Source: Lunatimonas sp.
Lineage (GTDB): Bacteria > Bacteroidota > Bacteroidia > Cytophagales > Cyclobacteriaceae
Assembly (NCBI RefSeq): GCF_020832325.1
Contig: NZ_JAFIEU010000041.1
Location: 1 to 34,468 of the forward strand
Direction: 5' to 3'
DNA: 34,468 nucleotides
A program made the translations under genes and the position numbers. The notes beneath the pieces are model-generated. The model had not been told where the DNA came from and searched no databases. It worked only from the letters and a program-made list of their open reading frames with translations. This document shows positions 8,218 through 17,178 of this stretch, one piece after another; position 1 is the first letter of the stretch, and the number at the start of each line of letters is the position of its first letter.

Positions 8218-10384
8218 CTACAAATTCCAAATCAATCGTTCTTCTGTCAATATCGGTTTTTACAACCCTCACGGAAACCTTGTCTCCTAGGGTAATAATG
8301 CGTTTATTTTTGGATCCGACCAAACGCATGTTTCGCTCGTCAAAATCGTAGTAGTCGTCCGTAATATCCTGGAGCCTGACCATGCCTTCGCATTTGGTCT
8401 CGGTAATTTCCACATAGACTCCCCATTCCGTTACTCCAGTGACGATCCCTTCGTAATCTTTATCCTCGGCAAGCTGCATGTATTCTACCTGCTTGTATTT
8501 GATCGAAGCGCGCTCTGCATCTGCTGCCCGCTTCTCCCGCTCCGAGGAGTGGGTGCATTTCTCCTCCCAGGGTTGATTTTCGGGGTTCTTGCCGCCGTCC
8601 AAATAATGCTGCAACAGGCGGTGAACCATCATGTCGGGATACCTTCGGATCGGTGAGGTGAAGTGGGTATAATGCTTAAAAGCCAACCCAAAGTGGATCT
8701 TTGGATCCGTGGTGTATTTGGCTTTGGCCATACTTCGAATAGCCAGTTGCTCCAGCACATTTTGCTCGGGTTTACCCACGATATCGTCCATCAGTTTGTT
8801 CAGGGTCTTCGATACCGTTCGCTCGTCGGTGATGGTGAGTTCGTGTCCAAACTTTCGGGCAAATCCCGCAAAGGTGGTTAGCTTTTCCAAATCAGGGTAG
8901 TCATGAATCCGGTATACAAAGGTATCTTTCCCTTTGTTTCTGTCAAACACAAATTCTGCCACGGTTCGGTTGGCCAATAGCATAAACTCCTCGATCATCT
9001 TGTGGATATCCTTTCGCTCTTTGATGATCAGGCCCAACGGCTTTCCCTTTTCGTCGAGCTTAAACTTCACTTCCACCGTCTCAAAGTTGATAGCTCCCTT
9101 TTTGAACCTTTCAGCGCGGAGTTTTTTGGCCATTTCGTTGAGCTCTGAGAGCTCCTGGTAGAAGTCTCCCGACTGCTGATCTATATTTTCCTGGGCTTCT
9201 TCGTAGGCAAATCTCCTATCGGAATGGATGATGGTCCTGCCTATCCAATAATTCAACACAGCCGCATCCGGTGTCATTTCAAACACACAGGAAAAGGTAA
9301 GTTTATCCTCGTTTGGCCGTAAGGAACAAAGCCCGTTACTCAGGCGCTCGGGGAGCATGGGAATGGTTCGGTCTACCAAATAAACGGAAGTTGCACGGTG
9401 ATAGGCTTCCCGCTCCAGGAGCGTATTCGGACGAACGTAGTGTGTTACATCGGCGATATGCACGCCTACTTCGAAATTTCCGTTTTCCAGCTGCCTATAG
9501 GAAATGGCGTCGTCGAAGTCCTTCGCATCCGCCGGGTCTACAGTAAAAGTAGCGATGGATCTAAAATCCCTTCTATGGGCAATTTCGTCTTTTCCGATCG
9601 CCTCCGGGATACGCTCTGCCTCGGCTTCTATCTCTTCGGGATACTCGAACGGAAGTCCAAACTCTGCCATGATGGAATGAATTTCCACCTCGTGCTCTCC
9701 GGCTGTACCCAGTATCCGAACAATCTTGCCGGTAGGATTCTTTTCATTTTCGCTCCAATCGGTGAGTTTTACGACCACCTTCTGATTATGTTGTGCTTCT
9801 AACAGGTCGGATTTTTTCACAAAAATATCCCGGTGCATTTTTTTGAAATCCGGTACCACAAAGGCAAATCGGGGAGAAATTTCTACCCTTCCAACAAATT
9901 CATCCCGGCAACGGGTGAGTATTTCCATTACTTTACCCTCACGGCGGCCGTTCTTGGCCCGACCGGGGAATACCATTACCCGCACGATATCTCCGTCGAG
10001 CGCGTTCTTCAAATCCTTTTCTTTTACCAAAATATCATCATCTGCCTTACTTAAGCTTCTGGGGATGATGAATGCAAAACGTGCATTGACATAATCTACC
10101 TCTCCCTCAATAAATTCAGGGTCGCTGGTTGTGCTAAATTCGTTGCGGGAATTCTTTGACAGCTTTCCAGCGCTTACCAATTCTACCAAAATTTCCGGTA
10201 AAGCACTTTTTTCGTTTGCATCCCGAAGCTTGAGCAGCTTGCTGAGCTGACGCTCAGAGAATTCCTCGCCAAAGTGGCTCTCAAAAAAATTAAGGACGGT
10301 ATTTTTTAATTGAAAGGGGTTCCCGCCCCGGCCAGACCCTCCTTTTTTTCGATCTCTATTGTTTTTTCCTGATTTTCTTCCCAT
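8201..10384 (-). CDS. rnr: ribonuclease R (RNB-family 3'-5' exoribonuclease)
   Basis: This 727-aa processive exoribonuclease degrades structured RNA. It has a lysine/arginine/glycine-rich N-terminus (MGRKSGKNNRDRKKGG), then a winged-helix-like segment and two cold-shock OB folds (residues 90-230). The RNB catalytic domain contains the acidic metal-binding motif DPADAKDFDDA near 283-293 and continues with HIADVTHYV. An S1 domain sits at 635-720 (GIVTGVTEWGVYVEI). A TTG six bases upstream (10390) is a possible alternative start, but the ATG at 10384 gives the usual RNase R N-terminus. A TATCTTTA box about 25 bp upstream on the minus strand may be an internal promoter. Confidence 0.95.
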   Translation of the reverse strand: MGRKSGKNNRDRKKGGSGRGGNPFQLKNTVLNFFESHFGEEFSERQLSKLLKLRDANEKSALPEILVELVSAGKLSKNSRNEFSTTSDPEFIEGEVDYVNARFAFIIPRSLSKADDDILVKEKDLKNALDGDIVRVMVFPGRAKNGRREGKVMEILTRCRDEFVGRVEISPRFAFVVPDFKKMHRDIFVKKSDLLEAQHNQKVVVKLTDWSENEKNPTGKIVRILGTAGEHEVEIHSIMAEFGLPFEYPEEIEAEAERIPEAIGKDEIAHRRDFRSIATFTVDPADAKDFDDAISYRQLENGNFEVGVHIADVTHYVRPNTLLEREAYHRATSVYLVDRTIPMLPERLSNGLCSLRPNEDKLTFSCVFEMTPDAAVLNYWIGRTIIHSDRRFAYEEAQENIDQQSGDFYQELSELNEMAKKLRAERFKKGAINFETVEVKFKLDEKGKPLGLIIKERKDIHKMIEEFMLLANRTVAEFVFDRNKGKDTFVYRIHDYPDLEKLTTFAGFARKFGHELTITDERTVSKTLNKLMDDIVGKPEQNVLEQLAIRSMAKAKYTTDPKIHFGLAFKHYTHFTSPIRRYPDMMVHRLLQHYLDGGKNPENQPWEEKCTHSSEREKRAADAERASIKYKQVEYMQLAEDKDYEGIVTGVTEWGVYVEITETKCEGMVRLQDITDDYYDFDERNMRLVGSKNKRIITLGDKVSVRVVKTDIDRRTIDLEFVDDAAK

Positions 10385-10443
10385 AAACAAATTCTCAAGT
10401 GTTAAAGGTAAAGATATTATGGTACATTAGGGCTGCTTTGGGA

Positions 10444-11181
10444 TTAATCTTTACCTTCCAGATCCAGATTCAATACACGGAATTCCATGTCGCCCGGAAG
10501 ACCCTGGTAGGCCAGGTATAGCCTCGCGGTGACTTCCACATCCCGAATGCAATAGTGCCGGATGCTCTCCAGATCTCCTTGTTTGTAGTACACTTCGTTT
10601 ACCATGCTTCCATCTATCCCTTCTTTCGAAGTTGGAATATGGAATACCGCTGCCAATAGCTCCAGTCGGGTGTAGTGCTTATAATCCCCAAATTTCCACA
10701 TCTCCATCGTGTCCAAATGACGGATTTCCCAAGGCTTTTTCCCCGCTATATCCAACACCTCCGGCAGCGGGATTCGGTTTATGAGCATGCGCCGGCACAG
10801 GTAAGGAAAATCAAACTCCTTTCCATTATGACCACAAAGCACCCATCTTTTTTTCTCCAAAAGTTGCCGAAAAGCAAAAAGCGTATCGTGCTCGGTTTCC
10901 AGTGCAAAGGTCTTGGTTCGGTAAATCAACTCGTTGTCCTCGGCAGCATAATGAAAAAAACCTACGCCGATGCATATTACTCTCCCAAACTCAGCGTAGA
11001 TACCGGCTTTCTGGAAATATAACGCCCCCGGATCATTTTCTTCTCCCCCCGGTTGATTTCGGATCTTTCGCACCCATTCGTCCTGCAGCCTGCTAGGCAG
11101 ATCCTCCCAGTGCTCCGTGACCGACGCCGTCTCTATATCCAAAAACAATATATCCTGTAGCTCCTGGAAAAAGTTACCCAT
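10444..11181 (-). CDS. 3'-5' exonuclease, DnaQ-like PolB-type (DEDDy)
   Basis: This 245-aa protein has an RNase H-like exonuclease fold. Exo I is LFLDIETAS (D15, E17). Exo II is CGHNGKEFDFPYL, with the metal-binding D after the GHN turn. Exo III is YCIRDVEVT, with Y before the final D, which makes it a DEDDy enzyme like the exonuclease domain of family-B DNA polymerases (DNA_pol_B_exo2 family). No polymerase domain follows, so it is a stand-alone nuclease acting on DNA or RNA. It lies between rnr and a conserved hypothetical gene on the same strand, which may hint at nucleic-acid turnover. Function beyond the nuclease fold is unknown. Confidence 0.85.
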   Translation of the reverse strand: MGNFFQELQDILFLDIETASVTEHWEDLPSRLQDEWVRKIRNQPGGEENDPGALYFQKAGIYAEFGRVICIGVGFFHYAAEDNELIYRTKTFALETEHDTLFAFRQLLEKKRWVLCGHNGKEFDFPYLCRRMLINRIPLPEVLDIAGKKPWEIRHLDTMEMWKFGDYKHYTRLELLAAVFHIPTSKEGIDGSMVNEVYYKQGDLESIRHYCIRDVEVTARLYLAYQGLPGDMEFRVLNLDLEGKD

Positions 11182-11190
11182 GACACTCTT

Positions 11191-11592
11191 TTAAACGTGA
11201 AGAACCCCAAACAAATCCAGCTCTGGAATGTATCGGATGTTAGATTCTTCCATGCTGCCCTGTACAAATATAAATTTTTTATCGAATATCTGATTCATGA
11301 TATAGTAGCTCACCCAAAACTCGTTGGTAAGCGAAAACAGCTTGGGATCAATGATCTCCACCTTGGCCACGGAGGTGGCTTCCAGTTCTTGGATCAAATG
11401 CCGAAGGGTAGAGGTTTGCTTTTTCTCACCCTCTAGCTGACCATACCCTTTGGAGGTAATCATTAAGGTTTGCAGCGAGATCAGGTTTTTGTTGATGATA
11501 TATACGGCCCAGTCTGCTCCAGCGTCCTTTTGAGACCGGGCGATTGCCATCTTGACGCCCGTTACGGGGTGAAAGGGTATATCTTTCTTCAT
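11191..11592 (-). CDS. conserved hypothetical protein, about 130 aa
   Basis: This 133-aa soluble protein has no signal peptide or membrane segment. Visible blocks are a start of HPVTGVKMAIARSQ, a central VYIINKNLISLQTLMITSKGYG, a helix with DE/TS-rich composition, and a strand-rich end (EFWVSYYIMNQIFDKKFIFVQGSM, then IPELDLFGVLHV). I do not recognise a functional family. The ending suggests an alpha/beta fold with edge strands. It lies 6 bp after lipB and 9 bp before the exonuclease gene, so it is certainly in that operon. Confidence 0.75.
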   Translation of the reverse strand: MKKDIPFHPVTGVKMAIARSQKDAGADWAVYIINKNLISLQTLMITSKGYGQLEGEKKQTSTLRHLIQELEATSVAKVEIIDPKLFSLTNEFWVSYYIMNQIFDKKFIFVQGSMEESNIRYIPELDLFGVLHV

Positions 11593-11598
11593 AGACTA

Positions 11599-12324
11599 TT
11601 ACGCAGTGGTATACAGCTTCATTTCAAAGAGTGCTTCCAGGTGTCGCCTCATCTTTGCCTTAACTTCTTCCATATCTACAGGGCGCCCAAGTTCTAAATG
11701 AAGGGAGGTGACGGATTTGTCAGGAATGCCACAGGGCACAATATGCCCAAAATACTGAACGTCTGCATTGACATTAAAGGCAAACCCATGCATGGTGACC
11801 CACCGGCTGGACTTTACTCCTAAGGCACAGATCTTCCGGGGATTTAGTTGAGCTTCATGGTCCAGCCACACTCCGGTTAGGCCATCGATTCTTCCGGCAT
11901 GGACTCCATATTCCGCCAACGTTCGGATTACAGCCTCCTCTAGAAAGCGTAGGTATTGATGAATGTCGGTAAAAAAATTGTCCAAATCTAAAATGGGATA
12001 GCCCACCAATTGCCCAGGTCCGTGGTAGGTGATGTCTCCTCCACGGTTAATTTTATAAAAAACGGCCCGGTTGTCTTTGAGGCCTTCATCGTCCAGCAAG
12101 AGGTGGCTACTATCTCCACTCTTGCCCAAGGTGTACACGTGTGGGTGCTCCACAAAAATGAGGTAATTGGAAGTTAAAGCCTGTTCTTCAGTGGGCAGCT
12201 GTCGATTTTGAATCTTCAAAGCCACGGTCTCTGCAAATAACTGTTCCTGAAAATCCCAAGTTTCCTTGTAATCTTTGAGTCCTAAGTCAATGAAATTTAC
12301 CGTTTTATTCTTATTTTGGTTCAC
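11599..12324 (-). CDS. lipB: octanoyl-[ACP]:protein N-octanoyltransferase
   Basis: This enzyme transfers octanoyl from acyl carrier protein to lipoyl domains, the first step of endogenous lipoate synthesis. Signatures are RGGDITYHGPGQLVGYP, the lysine in ALGVKSSRWVTMHGFAFNV, and the catalytic cysteine in VPCGIPDKSVTSL. The reading frame stays open to an ATG at 12408, but those 28 extra residues (MLLLSFQEAKPEP...) are unlike LipB. A promoter-like TACTTTTA lies at 12397-12404 on the same strand, downstream of that ATG. I therefore prefer the GTG at 12324, giving 241 aa starting MNQNKNKTVNFIDLG. It heads the six-gene minus-strand operon and is divergent from yraN. Confidence 0.93.
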   Translation of the reverse strand: MNQNKNKTVNFIDLGLKDYKETWDFQEQLFAETVALKIQNRQLPTEEQALTSNYLIFVEHPHVYTLGKSGDSSHLLLDDEGLKDNRAVFYKINRGGDITYHGPGQLVGYPILDLDNFFTDIHQYLRFLEEAVIRTLAEYGVHAGRIDGLTGVWLDHEAQLNPRKICALGVKSSRWVTMHGFAFNVNADVQYFGHIVPCGIPDKSVTSLHLELGRPVDMEEVKAKMRRHLEALFEMKLYTTA

Positions 12325-12396
12325 CGCTGTTCGTTTATCGCAGAAACAGAACAATACTCCACGGTCGATTGGTTCTGGTTTTGCCTCTTGAAAGGA

Positions 12397-12404
12397 TAAA
12401 AGTA
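12397..12404 (-). promoter_or_regulatory. candidate lipB operon promoter -7 (TACTTTTA)
   Basis: Read on the minus strand, TACTTTTA is one base off TAnnTTTG, and a TGTTTT block lies 19 bp upstream. It is the best candidate in the yraN-lipB divergent gap. It would place the transcript start inside the longer lipB frame, which supports the shorter GTG start. Confidence 0.35.
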
Positions 12405-12445
12405 ACAAAGAGGGTCTTTTTTTAAAACATTTACTTCCAAATCAT

Positions 12446-12802
12446 ATGGCAGAGCATTTAGAGAAAGGGAAGGAGGCCGAAGTTTTGGCCAAAGAATGGC
12501 TCGAACATAAAGGGTACGAATTCGTCGAGGCCAATTATCGCTATAAGCACGCTGAGATTGACCTGATATGCATCCATAAGGGGATTATGGTATTCGTAGA
12601 GGTTAAATTCAGAAGCGGTACGGGGTATGGCTATGCAGAAGAATTCGTCGACTATCGAAAGAGGCAACTCATCATACGGGCCGCAGATTACTACATCCAT
12701 GCCAACGACTGGCATCGGGATATCCGATTTGACATCGTGGCCGTGTACAAGGATCGACACGGAAGAATCGCTTTTCGGCATTTCGAGGACGCCTTCTATT
12801 AG
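12446..12802 (+). CDS. yraN: YraN / UPF0102 family endonuclease-like protein
   Basis: This 118-aa protein has the UPF0102 pattern: GKEAEVLAKEWLEHKGYEF, then NYRYKHAEIDLIC, then VFVEVKFRSG, ending in a strand-helix tail (IRFDIVAVYKD). The E...ExD...EVK arrangement is that of Holliday-resolvase-like (PD-D/ExK) nucleases, although the family's biochemical role is poorly defined. Its last four bases overlap the last four of the convergent MORN-like gene. It is divergent from lipB across a short AT-rich gap. Confidence 0.92.
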   Translation: MAEHLEKGKEAEVLAKEWLEHKGYEFVEANYRYKHAEIDLICIHKGIMVFVEVKFRSGTGYGYAEEFVDYRKRQLIIRAADYYIHANDWHRDIRFDIVAVYKDRHGRIAFRHFEDAFY

Positions 12803-13650
12803 CCGTCGTTTCTATAGATCAAGTTGCCCTCTTTGTCCCATTCCGCCCGGATGAAGGGACGGAAATTTCGGGTGAAGGGCTGTGGTTGGTATTGGATTTC
12901 TCTTTTTCGGACGAGGTTTTCGCCTTTTGATTCCCAAAATTCCGTCCAAAGCCCCACACGCTCTCCAAAGCGGTACTCGCCAATCACCGCTACCTGCCCC
13001 CCCGGATAGAAATGGAAAAAATTCCCTTCCTCTAAGTCGTATTCGATCGGTGTCATTCGCTCAATTTCTTTGCGCTCTCTGTTATAGTACGTGATGCGGG
13101 AATCCTTGGGCCAGCCTTGGTAAAAATGCGACTTGTCCAATAGCACACTCTTCCCGTCATATGCTAGCCAGCGACCATGCTTGGTGCCGTAATAATACAT
13201 ACCCGTCTCTACGACCACATTATTGACCCGTTTTTCGTAGGGTCCGTGAAGCAGTTGCCCTTTGGACGGTTCAAAGTTTCGGTTTTTAATGGACTTGGAC
13301 CGGGAATCGTACCAATGGATGTCTCTGATGTAGGGGTCCACCCGTTGGGTTCGCGCTGTGGTGTGAAAAAGCTGCACCGTGGTCTGATCGCGAAAGCTAC
13401 TACGGATCATGTTTCTACTGGTTCGTTCGCCGAAGTAGAAATTCTTTCGCTCCTTTTTTTTCTTCTGCTTCTTCTTTTCTTTAGTGCTTTCTTCCCGATC
13501 GGAAAATAAAAGAATCGGGGTAGACGTAGGCAACAGCCTATTCTTTACAACGCCTGAGGAATCAGGGTCTGTGATCGACTCCTCCTGTGCCCACACAACA
13601 GTCATCTGACTCATAATCAGCAGCAGTAGTATTGCAAATCTTTGCTTCAT
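12799..13650 (-). CDS. secreted MORN-variant (YwqK-like) repeat protein
   Basis: This 283-aa protein has a Sec signal peptide (MKQRFAILLLLIMSQMTVVWA, cut before QEES). A longer in-frame start at 13689 would bury this signal 13 residues in, so I chose 13650. A low-complexity KEKKKQKKKKERK stretch follows the mature N-terminus. From about residue 150 on, degenerate MORN-like units recur: GPYEKRV...ETGMYYYGTKHGRW and GEYRFGERVGLWTEFWE. Such repeats occur in the YwqK 'antitoxin' family but also in many envelope proteins. The signal peptide argues against a cytoplasmic antitoxin role. It is convergent with yraN. Confidence 0.75.
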   Translation of the reverse strand: MKQRFAILLLLIMSQMTVVWAQEESITDPDSSGVVKNRLLPTSTPILLFSDREESTKEKKKQKKKKERKNFYFGERTSRNMIRSSFRDQTTVQLFHTTARTQRVDPYIRDIHWYDSRSKSIKNRNFEPSKGQLLHGPYEKRVNNVVVETGMYYYGTKHGRWLAYDGKSVLLDKSHFYQGWPKDSRITYYNRERKEIERMTPIEYDLEEGNFFHFYPGGQVAVIGEYRFGERVGLWTEFWESKGENLVRKREIQYQPQPFTRNFRPFIRAEWDKEGNLIYRNDG

Positions 13651-13745
13651 CTTGAATATAACGCTGTTTTCCGATAGGATATTTTGCATATCAAATATAT
13701 CTCATCTATTTCCCATAAAGGTTTAGAATTCAACTGCAATATACT

Positions 13746-13753
13746 TAATTTTG
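13746..13753 (+). promoter_or_regulatory. aminotransferase promoter -7 element TAATTTTG
   Basis: This is an exact TAnnTTTG match followed by CACCC. TTTA lies about 20 bp upstream. The leader is about 100 nt and contains a small CAGCC-N7-GGCTG hairpin at 13819-13835. Confidence 0.65.
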
Positions 13754-13859
13754 CACCCACAATCGAAAGGATTGTCCAATTACCAATAATACTTTATCCA
13801 ACAAATTTACCTAGTTATCAGCCTTGTGATGGCTGTCATTTAAATCTTTCGACATATTC

Positions 13860-15062
13860 ATGAACGCTATTTTATCGGATCGCATCAACGCCATGGAGGA
13901 ATCGGCTACCTTGGCCATGGCAAAAAAAGCCAGAGAACTCAAAGGTCAGGGCATCAATATCATTAGCCTAAGCTTGGGAGAGCCAGACTTCAAGACTCCT
14001 CTGCACATTCAACAGGCTGCCAAAGACGCTATTGATGAGGGCAAGTATTTTTCCTATCCGCCGGTAGCGGGTTACCAGGATCTACGGGAAGCCATAGCCG
14101 CCAAGCTAAGAACCGAGAATGGCATTGGCGAAGCGAAGGCAGAAAATATCGTGGTTTCCACCGGTGCGAAGCACTCCATCGCGAATATCTTCATGTGTAT
14201 CGTGAATGAGGGAGACGAAGTAGTTATTTTTTCCCCTTATTGGGTATCGTATTCCGAAATCATCAAATTGGCAGGTGGTGTGCCGGTATTGATCGAAGGC
14301 ACGTTGGAAAATAACTTTAAGGCTACTGCACAGCAGCTGGAAGAAGCTATTACCGACAAAACCAAGGCCGTCATCTACTCCTCTCCATGCAACCCTACCG
14401 GGTCTGTATTCAGCAAAGAAGAGTTGGAAGCCATCGCTGACGTGGTGAAGAAGCGGGACAACATCGTCGTAATAGCGGACGAAATTTACGAAAAGATCAA
14501 CTTCACCGGAGCACACGCCAGCATTGCCTCGTTCCCAGGTATGTTTGAACGTACCATCACGGTCAATGGGTTTTCGAAGGGATATGCCATGACTGGCTGG
14601 CGAGTGGGTTATATCTGTGCACCAGTAGCCATCGCCAAAGCCTGCGAGAAACTGCAGGGGCAATTCACTTCCGGTGGAACGGGGATCGCGCAGCGTGCTG
14701 CATTGGCAGGCATTGTCGGGGACCAAGCCCCCACCAAGGAGATGGAAGCAGCCTACCTGAAACGAAGGGATTTGGTGCTCGAACTGCTCCGGGATATCCC
14801 CGGAATCAAGACCCACGTGCCAGAGGGCGCGTTTTATTTCTTCCCGGACGTCACTGCCTATTTTGGCAAAACCGACGGCGACATGACCATCCAAACTGCA
14901 GACGACTTCTGCTTATACATTTTGAAGGAAGCCCACGTTTCTCTGGTAACAGGAGAAGCTTTTGGAGCACCCAACTGCGTACGTCTTTCCTACGCGGCCT
15001 CAGAGGATGAGCTCAAAGAAGCCCTAAAGAGTATCAAAGAAGCTGTTCTTAAGCTGAATTAA
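13860..15062 (+). CDS. aspC: pyridoxal-phosphate aminotransferase class I, aspartate aminotransferase type
   Basis: This 400-aa fold-type I aminotransferase likely converts aspartate and 2-oxoglutarate to oxaloacetate and glutamate. PLP is held by K240 in NGFSKGYAMTGWRVGY. SSPCNPTG (N178) and IADEIY (D207, Y210) contact the cofactor. The C-terminal carboxylate-binding arginine lies in CVRLSYA. The sequence follows the AspB/subgroup I-gamma pattern (SLGEPDF near 38-44), and prephenate or aromatic side activity is possible. It is monocistronic, with a TAATTTTG promoter about 110 bp upstream and a long hairpin terminator after it. Confidence 0.92.
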   Translation: MNAILSDRINAMEESATLAMAKKARELKGQGINIISLSLGEPDFKTPLHIQQAAKDAIDEGKYFSYPPVAGYQDLREAIAAKLRTENGIGEAKAENIVVSTGAKHSIANIFMCIVNEGDEVVIFSPYWVSYSEIIKLAGGVPVLIEGTLENNFKATAQQLEEAITDKTKAVIYSSPCNPTGSVFSKEELEAIADVVKKRDNIVVIADEIYEKINFTGAHASIASFPGMFERTITVNGFSKGYAMTGWRVGYICAPVAIAKACEKLQGQFTSGGTGIAQRAALAGIVGDQAPTKEMEAAYLKRRDLVLELLRDIPGIKTHVPEGAFYFFPDVTAYFGKTDGDMTIQTADDFCLYILKEAHVSLVTGEAFGAPNCVRLSYAASEDELKEALKSIKEAVLKLN

Positions 15063-15078
15063 ACCATTGCAACCTAAC

Positions 15079-15136
15079 GGGGCCGATAGCCTACGCACAG
15101 AAACAGCAGTGCGTTCAGTTATTGGCCCCCTTTTTT
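15079..15136 (+). terminator. long hairpin terminator after aspC
   Basis: GGGGCC (15079-15084) pairs with GGCCCC (15124-15129). An inner stem ACGCAC/GTGCGT lies at 15093-15098 and 15109-15114, and a six-T run follows. It ends only 10 bp before the glycosyltransferase ATG at 15147. Confidence 0.8.
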
Positions 15137-15146
15137 CTATTTCCCC

Positions 15147-15854
15147 ATGTCCGCAATCGTCATTACACCGGTAAAAGACGCGCTAGCCGCAACCCTGACA
15201 ACCATCGAGGCCATCCAATCGGCTGAAGGGTCCCTAGAGTACCGCGTGTACAATGACTACAGTTCCCCTGAAACCGAAGAAGGATTGGAACAGGGAGCTA
15301 GGCAGTACAATTTTCAGCTCATCCACCTCCGGGATTTGACAGATACACCATCGCCAAATTACAAAACGGTCTTGCAACATGCCCAAAAGCATGCATTGGC
15401 TCAAAAGTGCTCTCTCATTATTGTGGAGTCTGACGTGACCGTTAAAAAAGATACCCTTCGAAAGCTTCTGGAGTTTAGCGAGCAGCATCCGGGTACGGGG
15501 ATGGTAGGTGCCGTGACGGTGGACGAAAATGACAAGGTAAATTTCCCCTACCTCAAATTCAAGGATGAAAAAGCGTCGTTGATCCATACCAAGCGAAGCC
15601 TTAGCTTTTGTTGCACGTTGCTTAGCCATCGTTTTTTGCAGACCTATAATTTCGCCAATCTCGATACCTCAAAGGACTGGTTTGATACCCACATCTCGAA
15701 GAAGTCGTTTGAAAATGGATTCGAGAATGTTGTGCTGATGGATACACGGGTCCTGCACCGTCCGCACGGAAGCCGCCCCTGGAAACTACTCAAGTACACC
15801 AACCCTATCCAATATTACCTAAACAAGTTTTTTAAGGGAAGGGACAAAATCTAA
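15147..15854 (+). CDS. glycosyltransferase family 2-like protein
   Basis: This 235-aa protein has a GT-A style N-terminus (SAIVITPVKDALAATLTTIEAI), a nucleotide-binding YNDYSS block, and IIVESDVTV, where a DxD-like acidic site is expected (ESD). The C-terminal half (DTHISKKSFENGF, VLHRPHGSRPW) resembles rhamnosyl/galactosyl-type family-2 enzymes that act in lipopolysaccharide or exopolysaccharide assembly. It is cytoplasmic, with no membrane segment. It starts just after the aspC terminator and so needs its own signal or read-through. It converges on a second glycosyltransferase. Donor and acceptor are unknown. Confidence 0.8.
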   Translation: MSAIVITPVKDALAATLTTIEAIQSAEGSLEYRVYNDYSSPETEEGLEQGARQYNFQLIHLRDLTDTPSPNYKTVLQHAQKHALAQKCSLIIVESDVTVKKDTLRKLLEFSEQHPGTGMVGAVTVDENDKVNFPYLKFKDEKASLIHTKRSLSFCCTLLSHRFLQTYNFANLDTSKDWFDTHISKKSFENGFENVVLMDTRVLHRPHGSRPWKLLKYTNPIQYYLNKFFKGRDKI

Positions 15855-15988
15855 CAACGAGATCATTGGTTGCACGATGGCGCAGCCTAACGCTCGTCTT
15901 GACTTTCGCATCGGTGGATTTTTTTTCTGCGAGGCAAAAAGAGATTGTTTATCAACGTGCTAAAACTTCGTTCTTCGGGTACCCTAAA

Positions 15989-16768
15989 TTAGTAACGGAT
16001 ACCCAGCCAGTGAAGGATGGTATTTACCGGCTTGGACCAGGTTTTGCTACTGCGTATGGGGCCTTTGAGGTGTAAATATATAAAGTCCCGATGTTTCTCA
16101 TTGATAAATTGGTAGGTTAGCTGCCGGGCCCGTTGATCTACGGACTTTCGGCGGGAACCGCCCCGAATGCGGTAATAGAATCCAGTGAAAGGCAACTTTA
16201 CCACCTCCCCGGATTCCTTCAGCATGGCGATCCAAAACTCCCAATCCTCAAATCCCCAGGTCATTTCTTCGGCATATCCACCCACCGCTTCCCAGTCGCA
16301 CTTTCGGTACATGGCTGTCACAAAAATCATATTTCCCTGCGCCAATTGGGCACGACTAAAGGGTTTGAGTTTCCAAGGACCCGTTTTTGCCCCAAATTTT
16401 TCTGCCTCGCAATACACCACTTTTACCTCAGGCCTGCGCTGGAATACATCTACCGCTTCGCGGATATAGTGGCTTGAGATCAGGTCGTCGGCATCTAAAG
16501 GTAGGATATAGGTTCCTTTAGCAAAGCCGATAGCGGTATTTCTGGCAGCAGAGGGTCCTGCGTTGGTTTGGCTAAAAAAAAATATCCACGGATACCTATC
16601 TGCAAGTCTCTTTGCAATTTCGGGAGAAGAATCTGTAGATCCATCGTCTACGATGATCCATTCCATGTGAGCATAGTCGGAGCCTAACAGCGAGTTGGCC
16701 GTCTCCTCCAAAAAGGCCTCTTGATTATACAAGGGTGTAATGACGCTAACGAGAGGGGATGTTTCCAT
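15989..16768 (-). CDS. glycosyltransferase family 2
   Basis: This 259-aa GT-A enzyme has the full family-2 signature: SVITPLYNQEAFLEETANSL, IIVDDGSTDSS, NAGPSAARNTAI and the metal-binding DxD in LPLDADDLI. A WGFEDWEFW block (ED acceptor-side motif) and a basic RGGSRRKS loop follow. It probably adds a sugar to a surface glycan. It is convergent with the glycosyltransferase at 15147-15854, with 134 bp between them that hold no gene. A single-gene unit is likely. Confidence 0.92.
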   Translation of the reverse strand: METSPLVSVITPLYNQEAFLEETANSLLGSDYAHMEWIIVDDGSTDSSPEIAKRLADRYPWIFFFSQTNAGPSAARNTAIGFAKGTYILPLDADDLISSHYIREAVDVFQRRPEVKVVYCEAEKFGAKTGPWKLKPFSRAQLAQGNMIFVTAMYRKCDWEAVGGYAEEMTWGFEDWEFWIAMLKESGEVVKLPFTGFYYRIRGGSRRKSVDQRARQLTYQFINEKHRDFIYLHLKGPIRSSKTWSKPVNTILHWLGIRY

Positions 16769-17178
16769 ATAAAAGAATAGGCTGCAAAACTAATCATTCT
16801 ATCCGACTAATGCTGCGAAGATTAGGAATCTGCTACGTATGCCAATTAAACCTTTAATATATTGTGATAAAAAGATTTTATTAAATGGCTTTAGAAATCC
16901 ATGAAAATTTACTGGTGTTAGAGCACCTTTGCCCAAAAAAGCAAGAATCGCTTGCTTGCGGCCTATCCATCGGGGGCAATCAGTTGAGTTTAACCATTTC
17001 ACTACCAACTATATCTATAATGATTGTATCCTGCTCCATAAAACTTCCACATATACCCCGACCCGGATCGCTCCAAGGGGGGCTGTCCGACTAGCCATAG
17101 TGAGCATGAGTAACGTACACATTTGATAAAAACCACTTTGTAATTATTTCATTAAATTATCAAAAATTAGCGAGATCA
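16769..17178. other. gene-free stretch upstream of DUF4421 gene
   Basis: No convincing coding region lies here. A weak minus-strand hairpin with T-run is present at 16935-16956 (AGCAAG/CTTGCT followed on the minus strand by T5), with no gene for it to terminate. A short GC-rich patch lies near 17055-17095. The last part is strongly AT-rich promoter-type DNA. Confidence 0.4.

Noticed and set aside
12799-13650. MORN-like protein as cytoplasmic YwqK antitoxin
   Set aside because: A clear signal peptide and lack of an adjacent toxin gene argue for an envelope protein.
14106-14894. 262-codon minus-strand frame opposite aspC
   Set aside because: It lies wholly antisense to a well-supported aminotransferase; its length is explained by codon bias of the real gene.
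16799-17008. Minus-strand frame suggesting a transposase remnant (PRWIGRKQAILAFLG)
   Set aside because: No transposase motif or terminal inverted repeats could be found; only a weak hairpin is present.
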